From: Rhodospirillales bacterium
GTDB taxonomy: Bacteria; Pseudomonadota; Alphaproteobacteria; Rhodospirillales; Casp-alpha2
DNA: 32,352 nucleotides
Direction: 5' to 3'
Assembly (NCBI GenBank): GCA_021775095.1
Contig: JAJFII010000080.1
Location: 1 to 32,352, forward strand
Position 1 is the first letter of the stretch. Every line of letters begins with the position of its first letter. The notes under the pieces were generated by a model that did not search any database, was not told where the DNA came from, and saw only the letters and a list, made by a program, of their open reading frames with translations. This document shows, in pieces, positions 17,051-25,117 of this stretch. The translations under genes and the position numbers were made by a program.

Positions 17051-18079
17051 ATGACGCCCCGACAACGCCCACCGATAGCAGTTACAATGGGAGAACCCGC
17101 AGGAATTGGCGGTGAAATCATACTTAAAGCCTGGAACACTTACCGCCGCTCGTTACCCCCCTTGTTTGTAATCGATGATCGCAACCGTTTACAAAAACTC
17201 CTCGGGCAACTAAACCTGAACATGGATCTCGTGGAGTTTGACCCGGCCAATCCCGGTTTGTATGAAAACGGTTCGAGATTACCGGTTTTACATGCGCCAC
17301 TGCCGGCTGAGCAAAAACCCGGTCAATTGATATCTGCAAATGCTGCCGCCGTGGTTGATTCGATTGCCAAAGCCGTGGCGCTTACGCAGGCCGGCCAAGC
17401 ATCCGGTATCGTCACCAATCCAATTCATAAAAGCGCCCTTTATGAAACGGGTTTTTCATTCCCGGGCCATACGGAATATCTGGCATCCTTGACGACACCT
17501 GCGGCAACACCGGTAATGATGCTGGCTTGTGAGCACTTACGCGTTGTTCCTGTCAGCATCCATGTAAGCCTGCGCGACGCCGTAAACACGCTGACGACGG
17601 ACAGCATCATCGCCCAGTCAGTGATTACCGCAAATGCCTTACGACGGGATTTTGGTATTTCTACACCCAGGTTGGCAATTGCCGGACTAAACCCCCACGC
17701 TGGCGAAGCAGGTGCCATGGGATCGGAGGAACAAACGATAATCACCCCGGCCATAACGGCACTCAAAAACCGTGGTATCAATGCCTCAGGCCCGTATCCT
17801 CCTGACACGCTGTTTGCCGCCCGGTCCCGCAACACCTATGACGTCGCGATTTGCATGTATCATGATCAGGCCCTGATCCCGATTAAAACTTTGGATTTTG
17901 ACGGTGGCGTTAACATCACCCTGGGCCTTGATTTTATTCGCACCTCACCGGACCATGGAACGGCATTGGATATAGCCGGAACAGGACAGGCCAGTGAAAC
18001 CAGCCTGGTTGCAGCGATTCAAATGGCCGCACGGCTGGCAATTCACCGCCAGGAATACGATTCCCGTTCCGATGCCTAA
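17051..18079 (+). CDS. pdxA: 4-hydroxythreonine-4-phosphate dehydrogenase PdxA
   Basis: A 342-residue NAD-dependent, divalent-metal dehydrogenase of pyridoxal 5'-phosphate synthesis (DXP-dependent route) that supplies 3-amino-2-oxopropyl phosphate to PdxJ. All family blocks are visible: VTMGEPAGIGGE at the N terminus, PGHTEYLA, AGLNPHAGEAGAMGSEE with its metal-binding His, GPYPPDTLF, and YHDQALIPIK. The last block is GLDFIRTSPDHGTALDIAG. The ATG at 17051 lies 11 bases after surA and is preceded directly by GGCGGAG. Its stop overlaps rsmA by 8 bases. The surA-pdxA-rsmA order is a classic conserved string. Confidence 0.95.
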   Translation: MTPRQRPPIAVTMGEPAGIGGEIILKAWNTYRRSLPPLFVIDDRNRLQKLLGQLNLNMDLVEFDPANPGLYENGSRLPVLHAPLPAEQKPGQLISANAAAVVDSIAKAVALTQAGQASGIVTNPIHKSALYETGFSFPGHTEYLASLTTPAATPVMMLACEHLRVVPVSIHVSLRDAVNTLTTDSIIAQSVITANALRRDFGISTPRLAIAGLNPHAGEAGAMGSEEQTIITPAITALKNRGINASGPYPPDTLFAARSRNTYDVAICMYHDQALIPIKTLDFDGGVNITLGLDFIRTSPDHGTALDIAGTGQASETSLVAAIQMAARLAIHRQEYDSRSDA

Positions 18080-18902
18080 CCCGCCACCCCTGCCGCCGCC
18101 TGACGGCTTGCCGCCGCTGCGTGACGTCATTGCCCGGTTAAGCCTGCGGGCGAAAAGGTCCTTTGGCCAGAACTTTTTGTTAGATCTCAATTTAACCCAA
18201 CGTATTGCCGCATCTGCCGGCGAGTTGCGCGGATTTAATGTCATCGAAATCGGCCCGGGCCCCGGCGGATTAACCCGGGCTTTGTTGATGCAGGGTGCGG
18301 AACGGGTCATCGCCATTGAACGGGACTTCAGGTGTATTGATGCGATCAATGAAATATCGGCCGCCTACGACGGCCGGGTTAAAATTATTGAAGCGGACGC
18401 CCTTAAAATCAACCTTGCCGATATCTGTACGGTGCCGCGCAAAATCGTCGCCAACCTGCCCTATAATGTGGCAACGCCGCTGTTGATCACCTGGTTAAAG
18501 AACCTCAGGGAGATTGACGGAATGACCCTGATGTTTCAACGCGAAGTGGCCGACCGTCTGACTGCAAAACCGCGAACCAAAGCCTATGGCCGACTGTCAG
18601 TCATGTGCCAATGGCTGTGTTATGTGCGCCAGGAATTTCATATTGCCAAGGAAGCCTTCACGCCACCGCCCAAGGTAACGTCAACCGTCGTGACCTTGAC
18701 GCCGAGACCCGAGCCCATCGCACCAGCGACGTGGGATTCCCTCGAAAAAGTAACGGCAGCGGCTTTTAATCAACGCAGAAAAATGCTCCGTGTCAGCTTA
18801 AAAGCCTTCAACTTCGACTTCAAGGCCCTGGAAATTGATGAAACCTCCCGGGCCGAAGAACTAAGCGTCGAGCAGTTTTGCGCGCTGGCGCGGTCGCTCT
18901 AA
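18072..18902 (+). CDS. rsmA: 16S rRNA (A1518/A1519-N6)-dimethyltransferase RsmA (KsgA)
   Basis: A 276-residue SAM-dependent enzyme that dimethylates two adjacent adenines in the 3'-terminal helix of 16S rRNA late in 30S assembly. Motifs: KRSFGQNFLLD, the SAM-binding IEIGPGPGGLTRALL, catalytic NLPYNVATPLL, FQREVADRL, YGRLSVMCQ and FTPPPKVTSTVV. The ATG at 18072 is preferred over an upstream in-frame ATG at 17994, because the extra residues would be encoded wholly inside pdxA. The chosen start still leaves a Pro-rich leader (NPPPLPPPDGLPPL) before the family core. It is last in the operon, facing gmk across a 188-base gap without a clear terminator. Confidence 0.95.
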   Translation: MPNPPPLPPPDGLPPLRDVIARLSLRAKRSFGQNFLLDLNLTQRIAASAGELRGFNVIEIGPGPGGLTRALLMQGAERVIAIERDFRCIDAINEISAAYDGRVKIIEADALKINLADICTVPRKIVANLPYNVATPLLITWLKNLREIDGMTLMFQREVADRLTAKPRTKAYGRLSVMCQWLCYVRQEFHIAKEAFTPPPKVTSTVVTLTPRPEPIAPATWDSLEKVTAAAFNQRRKMLRVSLKAFNFDFKALEIDETSRAEELSVEQFCALARSL

Positions 18903-19090
18903 GGATATCGACAGCCCGTTCGAAGAGAACAATCCGTTTATCCGACAAGAAAAACCAACGCACAGATCCGCTCAACCGTCCTCGTCGACAAAGATCTCTG
19001 CGATTGTTGTTGCGGCATTTTTGGTTTGACGACCCGAATGCGCGCACGCGGTGACTGTCCACCAACGCACATTTCCCCTAAAACAATCGT

Positions 19091-19735
19091 TTATTGACGA
19101 ACCCCAAGGTCTCGGATGAACCGGCTCAAACCGATCTGACGGTCGCGGCGCAGGCGCTCGGCGGCCAATATGGATTCGACCTGAGCAACGCTGACATCCA
19201 AATCGTGATTTACGATGATGTAGTCATATTCCGCCCAATGGCTCATTTCGGAGGTGGCCTTTGCCATCCGTCCTTTTACCACGGCTTCCGAATCCTGGGC
19301 GCGGGCATATAAACGACGCTCAAGCTCTTCAATCGAGGGCGGCAATATAAATATACTGACCAAATCATCACGGGCATTTTGTTTTAACTGTTGGGTGCCC
19401 TGCCAGTCGACGTCGAACAGAACATCGTGTCCCTGGGACAGCGCGGTCTCGACCGGGGTCTTTGGTGTTCCGTAGGAATTTCCAAAGACCGTGGCGTATT
19501 CTAAAAGTTCCTGGGTTTCGACCATTTTATCAAACTCGGGTTGGCCAACGAAAATGTAATCTTTACCGTCCACTTCCCCCGGTCGGCTGGGCCGCGTTGT
19601 CGCCGAGATGGACATCGCCAGGTTTCTGTCGCGGCCTAATATTTTGCGGGAAATTGTCGATTTTCCAGCGCCCGACGGAGAGGACAAAACCAGCATGAGA
19701 CCGCGACGTGAGATGTTTTCATTTATCATGGGCAT
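19091..19735 (-). CDS. gmk: guanylate kinase
   Basis: A 214-residue enzyme converting GMP and ATP to GDP and ADP. The P-loop SSPSGAGKST is at residues 18-27. The GMP-binding segment SISATTRPSRPGEVDGKDYIFV and the DVDWQGTQQLK region follow, then the lid ARAQDSEAVVKGRMAKA. Length is normal (about 205-215). The gene lies 15 bases after the yicC stop on the same strand, and yicC-gmk is a widespread pair. Some plus-strand frames here are antisense shadows only. Confidence 0.95.
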   Translation of the reverse strand: MPMINENISRRGLMLVLSSPSGAGKSTISRKILGRDRNLAMSISATTRPSRPGEVDGKDYIFVGQPEFDKMVETQELLEYATVFGNSYGTPKTPVETALSQGHDVLFDVDWQGTQQLKQNARDDLVSIFILPPSIEELERRLYARAQDSEAVVKGRMAKATSEMSHWAEYDYIIVNHDLDVSVAQVESILAAERLRRDRQIGLSRFIRDLGVRQ

Positions 19736-19750
19736 TTACAGTGTAACCAA

Positions 19751-20641
19751 CTATTCAATATTTTGAATTTGTTCGCGAAACCGTTCCACATAGGTTTTCA
19801 AGTCGAGGCCAATTTGGGTTAGCGACACATCCGAAGACTTGGAACATAAGGTATTCGCTTCCCGATTAAATTCCTGACACAGGAAATCAAGTTTTCGGCC
19901 GATCGCGCCGTTCGCAACCAGATAACTGCGCGCCGCTTGTTCGTGGGCAATGAGGCGGTCAATCTCTTCGCGGATGTCGGCTTTTGTCACCAACAGGGCG
20001 ACTTCCTGCGCCATTCGGTCCTCAGGAAAATTGCCGAGACCGTCGAGTATTTCGCTGATTTGGTTTTGCAAACGACTGCGAATGGCTTGTGGTTGGCAGG
20101 CAGAATTGGATTTTGCCAAACCTGAAAGTTTAGCTATTTGATCAAGTTGATCAGTTAAAACCGACGACAGGCGTTGCCCTTCTTCGCTTCGCATTTTATC
20201 CAACGCTTCAATCCCCTGGTTCAAATCACTCACCATCAACGCTTTCATCCTATCCCGTTGGGCGTCGGTTAATTTCTGTTCGACCAGTTCGACAACGCCT
20301 CGCAAAGCGAGAATATCCGCAGCGCGGGTTGGCGCCGGAGAAACAAGACGGGCCTCAATTTCAGGTACGGCAGCAATCGCAAGATCAACGAGATCCGGGT
20401 TGATCTGATAGCCGCCCGACACCTGTAGCCAGTCAACGGTCAAATTTACGGTCACATTGCCCCTTTTCAAGGTTTTTGACAGGCGATCACGAACCGCTGC
20501 TTCCAAACTTTCAAAGCCGCTGGCCAGCCGACACCGTATATCCAGACCCTTCGCGTTTACACTCTTAATTTCCCAGCACCAGGAACACAATTCGTGCTGC
20601 CCATCGGCCCTCGCAAATCCGGTCATCGACTTAACTGTCAC
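19751..20641 (-). CDS. yicC: YicC/YloC family endoribonuclease
   Basis: A 296-residue protein of the YicC/YloC family. Members have been reported as endoribonucleases that affect small-RNA turnover. The N-terminal domain starts with VKSMTGFARADG and continues with SVNAKGLDIRCRLASGFESLE, a family signature. The C-terminal DUF1732 domain includes DIREEIDRLIAHE and ends with the family-typical GRKLDFLCQEFNREANTLCSK block. A GTG start at 20641 is chosen because AGGGG lies about 7 bases upstream and it gives the standard MxxxSMTGFAR beginning; the ATG at 20626 would cut this short. It is divergent from an SDR gene, with 96 bases between. Confidence 0.92.
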   Translation of the reverse strand: MTVKSMTGFARADGQHELCSWCWEIKSVNAKGLDIRCRLASGFESLEAAVRDRLSKTLKRGNVTVNLTVDWLQVSGGYQINPDLVDLAIAAVPEIEARLVSPAPTRAADILALRGVVELVEQKLTDAQRDRMKALMVSDLNQGIEALDKMRSEEGQRLSSVLTDQLDQIAKLSGLAKSNSACQPQAIRSRLQNQISEILDGLGNFPEDRMAQEVALLVTKADIREEIDRLIAHEQAARSYLVANGAIGRKLDFLCQEFNREANTLCSKSSDVSLTQIGLDLKTYVERFREQIQNIE

Positions 20642-20702
20642 ACTTCGCCCCTTTTTTTATTTCCTTTTATACCTATCCCCACAGATGACAACAATACCGA
20701 CC

Positions 20703-20731
20703 CTTACATATCCCATATATACACCTATACT
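20703..20731 (+). promoter_or_regulatory. candidate promoter giving a leaderless SDR transcript
   Basis: CTTACA (4 of 6 to TTGACA) at 20703-20708, a 17-base spacer, and TATACT (5 of 6 to TATAAT) at 20726-20731. The SDR ATG is at 20738, only 6 bases after the -10, which is where transcription would begin. No ribosome binding site is present upstream of that ATG, which agrees with a leaderless message. Confidence 0.5.
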
Positions 20732-20737
20732 GGCACC

Positions 20738-21502
20738 ATGAGTTTAGAACCGCAGACAATTTTAATTACCGGAGCTTCCAGCGGAATCGGACGCGCTTTG
20801 GCGCTTGAATTTTCGGCTCCGGCGATCACGTTAGCCCTGTGCGGCCGAAATCCGGAGCGGCTCGCTGAAACCGTTAAAAGTTGCCGGTCCAAAGGGGCCC
20901 AGGTTAGCGGCCAACCGCTCGATATTCAGGACCGCATAGCGACAGCCGAATGGGTCACCGAAGTCGACCGGCAAACGCCATTGGATTTGGTCATTGCCAA
21001 TGCGGGCATTTCCAGCGGAACCGGGATTACAGGCAATGAAGAAGAACAAACAAGAGACATTTTTGCGGTCAATCTGGCCGGCACTTTAAACACCATCCTG
21101 CCACTGATTGAACGAATGAAATTACGCCAACGGGGGCAAATTGCGCTGCTCAGCTCATTGGCCGGATTTCGGGGGTTGCCTACGGCTCCCGCCTACGGTG
21201 CCTCGAAAGCCGCGATTCGCAGTTATGGCGAGGGGTTACGCGGTCGGTTGGCGTCCGATGGGATCAAAGTCAGCGTCATCTGCCCTGGATTTGTCAGAAG
21301 CCGAATAACCGACACGAATGATTTTGCCATGCCTTTTTTTATGGAAACCGAAAAGGCCGCACAGCTAATCCGTAAGGGCCTGAAACGGAACAAACCGCGG
21401 ATCGCCTTTCCCTGGCAGTCCTATTTTTTGATGCAGGTCCTCAGTGCTTTACCCCTGGCCTGGACCGATGGCCTGTTAAGCCGAGGGCCTAAGAAAATCT
21501 GA
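20738..21502 (+). CDS. short-chain dehydrogenase/reductase (SDR)
   Basis: A 254-residue classical SDR. The NAD(P)-binding TGASSGIGRA is at residues 11-20, NAG at 88-90, and the catalytic Ser139/140, Tyr153 and Lys157 sit in LLSSLAGFRGLPTAPAYGASK. CGRNPER after beta-2 suggests NADP(H) preference. Substrate unknown; the C-terminal hydrophobic stretch (YFLMQVLSALPLAWTDGLLS) resembles SDRs of lipid or membrane-associated metabolism. The ATG at 20738 is chosen over the longer frame from 20594, which would run into yicC antisense and give an unrelated 48-residue leader. It stands between yicC and mltG in the opposite direction, interrupting what is often one mltG-yicC-gmk unit, so it is probably an insertion with its own promoter. 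Confidence 0.88.
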   Translation: MSLEPQTILITGASSGIGRALALEFSAPAITLALCGRNPERLAETVKSCRSKGAQVSGQPLDIQDRIATAEWVTEVDRQTPLDLVIANAGISSGTGITGNEEEQTRDIFAVNLAGTLNTILPLIERMKLRQRGQIALLSSLAGFRGLPTAPAYGASKAAIRSYGEGLRGRLASDGIKVSVICPGFVRSRITDTNDFAMPFFMETEKAAQLIRKGLKRNKPRIAFPWQSYFLMQVLSALPLAWTDGLLSRGPKKI

Positions 21503-21543
21503 CGGTTTAAAGGGGCGCTCTCGAAGGTTCTGACCGATGATCC

Positions 21544-21557
21544 GGTTGTCGACAACC
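21544..21557. repeat. 14-bp perfect palindrome at the mltG/SDR convergence point
   Basis: GGTTGTCGACAACC lies exactly where the convergent SDR and mltG genes meet and touches the mltG stop codon. It lacks a loop and a T-run, so it is not a standard terminator; it may be a protein-binding site or chance. Confidence 0.6.
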
Positions 21558-22546
21558 TATCCGCCGATCTTTCGCTTTTTTTCAATCTTGCGCCACCGCG
21601 CCACATTCCGGTTGTGTTCTTTGAGTGTGCGCGCAAAAACATGTCCGCCGGTACCGTCAGCAACAAAATAAAGGTCGTCGGTTGTTAACGGATGCATGAC
21701 TGCCGCCAGGGCCTGGCGGCCCGGGTTGGCGATTGGCGTCGGCGGCAACGCTTTGATGATATAGGTGTTGTAAGGTGTATCGAGTTTCAGGTCGCTTCGC
21801 CTTAATGGTCGCCCCAAGGGCCCCTTGCCCTGGGTGAGACCATAGACCACTGTTGGGTCCGTTTGCAGACGGATCCCCTTTCTGAGGCGATTAATGAACA
21901 CCCCGGCAACCCGCGCCCGCTCCGACGCAACGCCGGTCTCTTTTTCAACAATAGAGGCCAGTATAACGGCTTCTCGCGGCGTTTTCAGGGGCAAATCCAA
22001 TTCCCGTTCGGCCCAAAGCTCGGCTACCGTTTGCGCCATCGCCGATGTCATACGTTGAATAAGATCTGTACGCCGGTCGGCAAAGGAAAAATGATAGGTT
22101 TCAGGTAACAGCGACCCTTCAGGCGGCTGAACTTTCAGGGTTCCCGTCAGGCCTTCGGTCAACGCCAATTGGTCCAAAATTTCAGACGATGTCAGACCTT
22201 CGGCAACGGTAACACGCCGGACCACCGTTTTACCGGTCTGCAACAATTTTACGGTAGCCCGCGAACTTATCCCTGCTGGGAAAAGAAATTCACCGGCCTT
22301 CATGGAAGATTTATCGTTAAGGAACCTTAACGCTAGGCGAAACACAATTGGATTATCAATCACGCCGCCGACCGTAAGATCAGCGGCGATGGCAGCAACA
22401 CCGCTGCCGGGTTTGATAATCAGTATTTTGTCCTGGGCCAACGGGCCTGGTTTGGTGAATTCACCATAAACCCACATTCCGGCCCCGGCACTGGTCAGGG
22501 TAAGAACCGCAATAATTCCGAGAGTTATATATAAAAACCTGCGCAT
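21557..22546 (-). CDS. mltG: endolytic peptidoglycan transglycosylase MltG
   Basis: A 329-residue inner-membrane lytic transglycosylase that cleaves nascent glycan strands and helps set their length. It has one N-terminal transmembrane helix (residues 4-25), a LysM-like region (about 40-100) and the YceG catalytic domain. The catalytic segment ILASIVEKETGVASERARVAGVF holds Glu201/Glu203, and the family motifs TDPTVVYGL, LDTPYNTY and LPPTPIANPG follow. Length fits the family. The gene lies 25 bases after fabF on the same strand, a common alphaproteobacterial arrangement, and is the last of the fab-mltG unit. Confidence 0.94.
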   Translation of the reverse strand: MRRFLYITLGIIAVLTLTSAGAGMWVYGEFTKPGPLAQDKILIIKPGSGVAAIAADLTVGGVIDNPIVFRLALRFLNDKSSMKAGEFLFPAGISSRATVKLLQTGKTVVRRVTVAEGLTSSEILDQLALTEGLTGTLKVQPPEGSLLPETYHFSFADRRTDLIQRMTSAMAQTVAELWAERELDLPLKTPREAVILASIVEKETGVASERARVAGVFINRLRKGIRLQTDPTVVYGLTQGKGPLGRPLRRSDLKLDTPYNTYIIKALPPTPIANPGRQALAAVMHPLTTDDLYFVADGTGGHVFARTLKEHNRNVARWRKIEKKRKIGG

Positions 22547-22571
22547 TCCGAGACATTACTAGGGCTCGCCC

Positions 22572-23834
22572 CTAGTCGACAGTTCTAAATACCAGTGAGG
22601 CATTTGTCCCACCAAAGCCAAAGGAATTGGAAAGGGCGGCCCGAACGGGACGCTCTTTTGCTTCGAGGGGAACCAGGTCAATGGTGCAATTTTCCGGCGG
22701 CGTTTCCAAATTCAGGGTCGGTGGAACCACACCATTATTGATCGCCATTATGGAATAAATCGCTTCGACCGCACCGGCCGCCCCCAACAGGTGGCCGACG
22801 GCCGATTTTGTTGACGACATGGAAATGCCCTTCGCCGCATAACCAAACAATCGCGTCACAGCGCCCAGTTCGATTTCATCGCCCAGGGGGGTCGATGTGC
22901 CATGGGCATTTACATAGTCAATATCTTCCGGGTTCATCTGTGCCCGTTTCAGGGCCGCCTGCATACACCGATAACCGCCATTGCCGTCAACAGCCGGTGC
23001 CGTAATGTGGTGGGCATCGCCAGACATTCCATAACCGACGACTTCCGCATATATTTTCGCGCCACGTTTCTTGGCGTGTTCATATTCTTCGAGAACGACC
23101 ACCCCGGCACCGTCGCCCATGACAAAACCATCGCGGTCGGCATCCCAGGGACGAGAGGCTTTTTCAGGTGTATCATTAAAATTTGTCGACAAGGCCCGTG
23201 CGGCACTAAAACCCGCCATCCCCAATCGGCAAACGGCGGATTCGGCACCACCCGCGATCATTACATCCGCGTCATCCAACATAATCATGCGGGCGGCGTC
23301 GCCAATGGAATGGGCACCTGTTGAACAGGCCGTAACCACAGAGTGATTGGGGCCTTTAAAACCATGTTTAATGGAAACATGACCAGAAACCAGATTGATC
23401 AGGCTGGCTGGTATGAAAAAGGGGCTGACTTTACGTACTTTGCCTTCGTGCACGGTAATTGCGGTTTTTGCAATTTCATTTAGGCCGCCGATTCCTGAAC
23501 CAATGGAAACGCCCGTTCGACATTGCTGTTCATCGAGTTCGGCTTTCCAGCCCGAATCGGCAATTGCCTGTTCTGCGGCACAAAGGCCAAATATAATAAA
23601 ATCGTCCATCCGACGACGGTCTTTGGAACTCACCCAGTCATCCGCATTAAAGCCGCCATCGGCCGTTTCGCCGACAGGAACTTGGCCTGCAATTTTTGCC
23701 GGCAAATCGGATACATCGAAACCCTCTACGGCACCAATACCCGACTTTCCAGCCAGAATATTGTTCCAGTTGTGCTCGATCCCAACACCTAAGGAATTAA
23801 CAATTCCCAGGCCAGTAACAACGACTCGTCTCAT
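22572..23834 (-). CDS. fabF: 3-oxoacyl-ACP synthase II FabF
   Basis: A 420-residue condensing enzyme of type II fatty-acid synthesis that elongates acyl-ACP with malonyl-ACP. The catalytic triad is Cys170 in VTACSTGA, His311 in NAHGTSTPLGD and His348 in KSAVGHLLGAAG. The FGFGGTNASLVF block is near the C terminus. The ATG at 23834 is chosen because homologues begin MRRVVVTGLG; the longer frame from 23894 would run into the hairpin after acpP. It lies 87 bases after the acpP stop with a strong stem-loop between, so its expression may differ from acpP. Confidence 0.95.
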   Translation of the reverse strand: MRRVVVTGLGIVNSLGVGIEHNWNNILAGKSGIGAVEGFDVSDLPAKIAGQVPVGETADGGFNADDWVSSKDRRRMDDFIIFGLCAAEQAIADSGWKAELDEQQCRTGVSIGSGIGGLNEIAKTAITVHEGKVRKVSPFFIPASLINLVSGHVSIKHGFKGPNHSVVTACSTGAHSIGDAARMIMLDDADVMIAGGAESAVCRLGMAGFSAARALSTNFNDTPEKASRPWDADRDGFVMGDGAGVVVLEEYEHAKKRGAKIYAEVVGYGMSGDAHHITAPAVDGNGGYRCMQAALKRAQMNPEDIDYVNAHGTSTPLGDEIELGAVTRLFGYAAKGISMSSTKSAVGHLLGAAGAVEAIYSIMAINNGVVPPTLNLETPPENCTIDLVPLEAKERPVRAALSNSFGFGGTNASLVFRTVD

Positions 23835-23879
23835 TGTTTTGTCTACTCGTCCGGTTGTCTGAAGGGCATAGATAGAACA

Positions 23880-23907
23880 GTTTGCAAGGCACACAAGCCT
23901 TGCAAAC
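23880..23907 (-). terminator. 11-bp perfect stem-loop between acpP and fabF
   Basis: GTTTGCAAGGC at 23880-23890 and its exact reverse complement at 23897-23907 flank a 6-base loop. It begins 14 bases beyond the acpP stop on the minus strand. Only scattered U residues follow (TGTTCTATC), so it is more likely a partial terminator or an mRNA-stabilising 3' end for acpP than a full stop. Confidence 0.5.
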
Positions 23908-23921
23908 GTGTAACAGAGAGA

Positions 23922-24155
23922 TTAGCTGGCCGACTCGATAAAGGTAATAGCGTCTTTAACCGTCATGATTTTCTCTGCTGCGTCATCAGGAATCTCACAA
24001 CCGAATTCTTCTTCGAACGCCATGACCAACTCAACGGTGTCGAGGCTATCCGCTCCCAGATCATCGATGAAACTCGCGTTTTCAACAACCTTGTCTTCGT
24101 CCACACCTAAATGCTCTAAGACGATTTTTTTTACGCGATCCGCGACATCACTCAT
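23922..24155 (-). CDS. acpP: acyl carrier protein
   Basis: A 77-residue acidic, four-helix carrier that holds growing acyl chains as 4'-phosphopantetheine thioesters. The modification site is Ser37 in the invariant [22 protein letters not shown] region; the rest ([20 protein letters not shown]) is canonical. AAGGA about 10 bases before the ATG is a good ribosome binding site. The gene is preceded by a 193-base gap after fabG and followed by a strong hairpin, consistent with separate high expression. Confidence 0.97.
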   Translation of the reverse strand: MSDVADRVKKIVLEHLGVDEDKVVENASFIDDLGADSLDTVELVMAFEEEFGCEIPDDAAEKIMTVKDAITFIESAS

Positions 24156-24201
24156 AAGTCTATATCCTTGAATTCAACTTTGGTTAATAGGAGGTTTCAG
24201 A

Positions 24202-24253
24202 GTAGCCCGAAACCCGTTCAATTGTTATATAATTCTGTAAAAGACGGGGCTAC
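24202..24253 (-). other. inverted repeat in the acpP upstream region
   Basis: GTAGCCC at 24202-24208 and GGGCTAC at 24247-24253 flank a 38-base AT-rich interval 47-98 bases upstream of acpP. It could fold in the leader RNA or mark a regulator site. Confidence 0.35.
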
Positions 24254-24308
24254 GTAACATACTTTTTTCACCATTACCAGTCGCCGTACCGGTGTTTTTT
24301 GAAAGGCC

Positions 24309-24356
24309 TGATATAGGGCGTCATCCAATTCAAATCATTGACAGTGGCCTATATCA
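24309..24356 (-). other. inverted repeat overlapping the fabG stop
   Basis: TGATATAGG at 24309-24317 and CCTATATCA at 24348-24356 are perfect 9-base arms 30 bases apart; one arm includes the fabG TAG stop. There is no T-run, so it is not a standard terminator. Confidence 0.4.
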
Positions 24357-25086
24357 TCGCCATTCCACCGTTAACATGCAGAGTCTGGCCGGTAACGTAA
24401 GCCGCCTCATCACTTGCCAGATAGACAACTGAAGATGCAATATCTTCCGGCGTTCCCATTTTACCTGCCGGGATGGCTTTCATCAGGGCCTGCTGCTGGT
24501 CTTCCGTTAGGCCATCGGTCATCGGTGTTTCAATAAATCCAGGGGCGACACAGTTGACGGTAATGCCACGGCTCGCGACTTCCTGGGCCAATGACTTGGA
24601 CATTCCAATCAATCCCGCTTTGGATGCGGCATAATTGGTTTGGCCCGCATTCCCCGTAACGCCAACGATTGATGTGATGCCGATGATCCGTCCCCAGCGG
24701 GCTTTCATCATGCCACGGAGGCAAGCCTTCGATAGGCGAAATGCCGACGTCAGGTTAACATCAAGAACGGCCTGCCAGTCTTCATCCTTCAACCGCATTG
24801 CCAACATATCCCTGGTGAGCCCGGCATTATTTACCAGTATATCGATGCGATCCATGGCTTCCGTGGTATCGGCGATCAGCTGACTGGCGCCTTCTTGTGA
24901 AGAAAGATCTGCGGGAACCACATGGGCCCCTTCGCCAAGTTCATCAGCCAGGGCCTGGAGCGCATCAACCCGTGTTCCCGATAGGCCCACGACAGCCCCC
25001 TGGGCTTTTAATTGCCTGGCGATGGCCCGTCCAATTCCACCGGATGCGCCGGTCACCAGCGCGCATTTGTCTGTTAGGTTAAACAT
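24349..25086 (-). CDS. fabG: 3-oxoacyl-ACP reductase FabG
   Basis: A 245-residue SDR that reduces 3-oxoacyl-ACP with NADPH. The cofactor motif TGASGGIGRA is at residues 12-21 and NNAG at 86-89. The catalytic triad is Ser139, Tyr152 and Lys156 (NYAASKAGLIGMSKSLA). The FabG-typical end is VTGQTLHVNGGMAM. AAGGAG about 11 bases upstream supports the ATG at 25086. It follows fabD by 31 bases and shares its transcript. Confidence 0.96.
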   Translation of the reverse strand: MFNLTDKCALVTGASGGIGRAIARQLKAQGAVVGLSGTRVDALQALADELGEGAHVVPADLSSQEGASQLIADTTEAMDRIDILVNNAGLTRDMLAMRLKDEDWQAVLDVNLTSAFRLSKACLRGMMKARWGRIIGITSIVGVTGNAGQTNYAASKAGLIGMSKSLAQEVASRGITVNCVAPGFIETPMTDGLTEDQQQALMKAIPAGKMGTPEDIASSVVYLASDEAAYVTGQTLHVNGGMAMI

Positions 25087-25117
25087 ATCTGCAGGGTTCT
25101 CCTTACGTTCCGTCTGC

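Noticed and set aside
18903-19090. Short minus-strand frame (about 44 residues) after gmk, with AGGGGA upstream
   Set aside because: No recognisable motif, Arg/Gln/Ser-rich, spacing to the ribosome binding site too short, and nothing else supports translation. I see no other feature in this 188-base gap.
22902-23324. 140-residue plus-strand frame opposite fabF
   Set aside because: fabF on the minus strand has its full catalytic triad; this frame is antisense and low in recognisable features.
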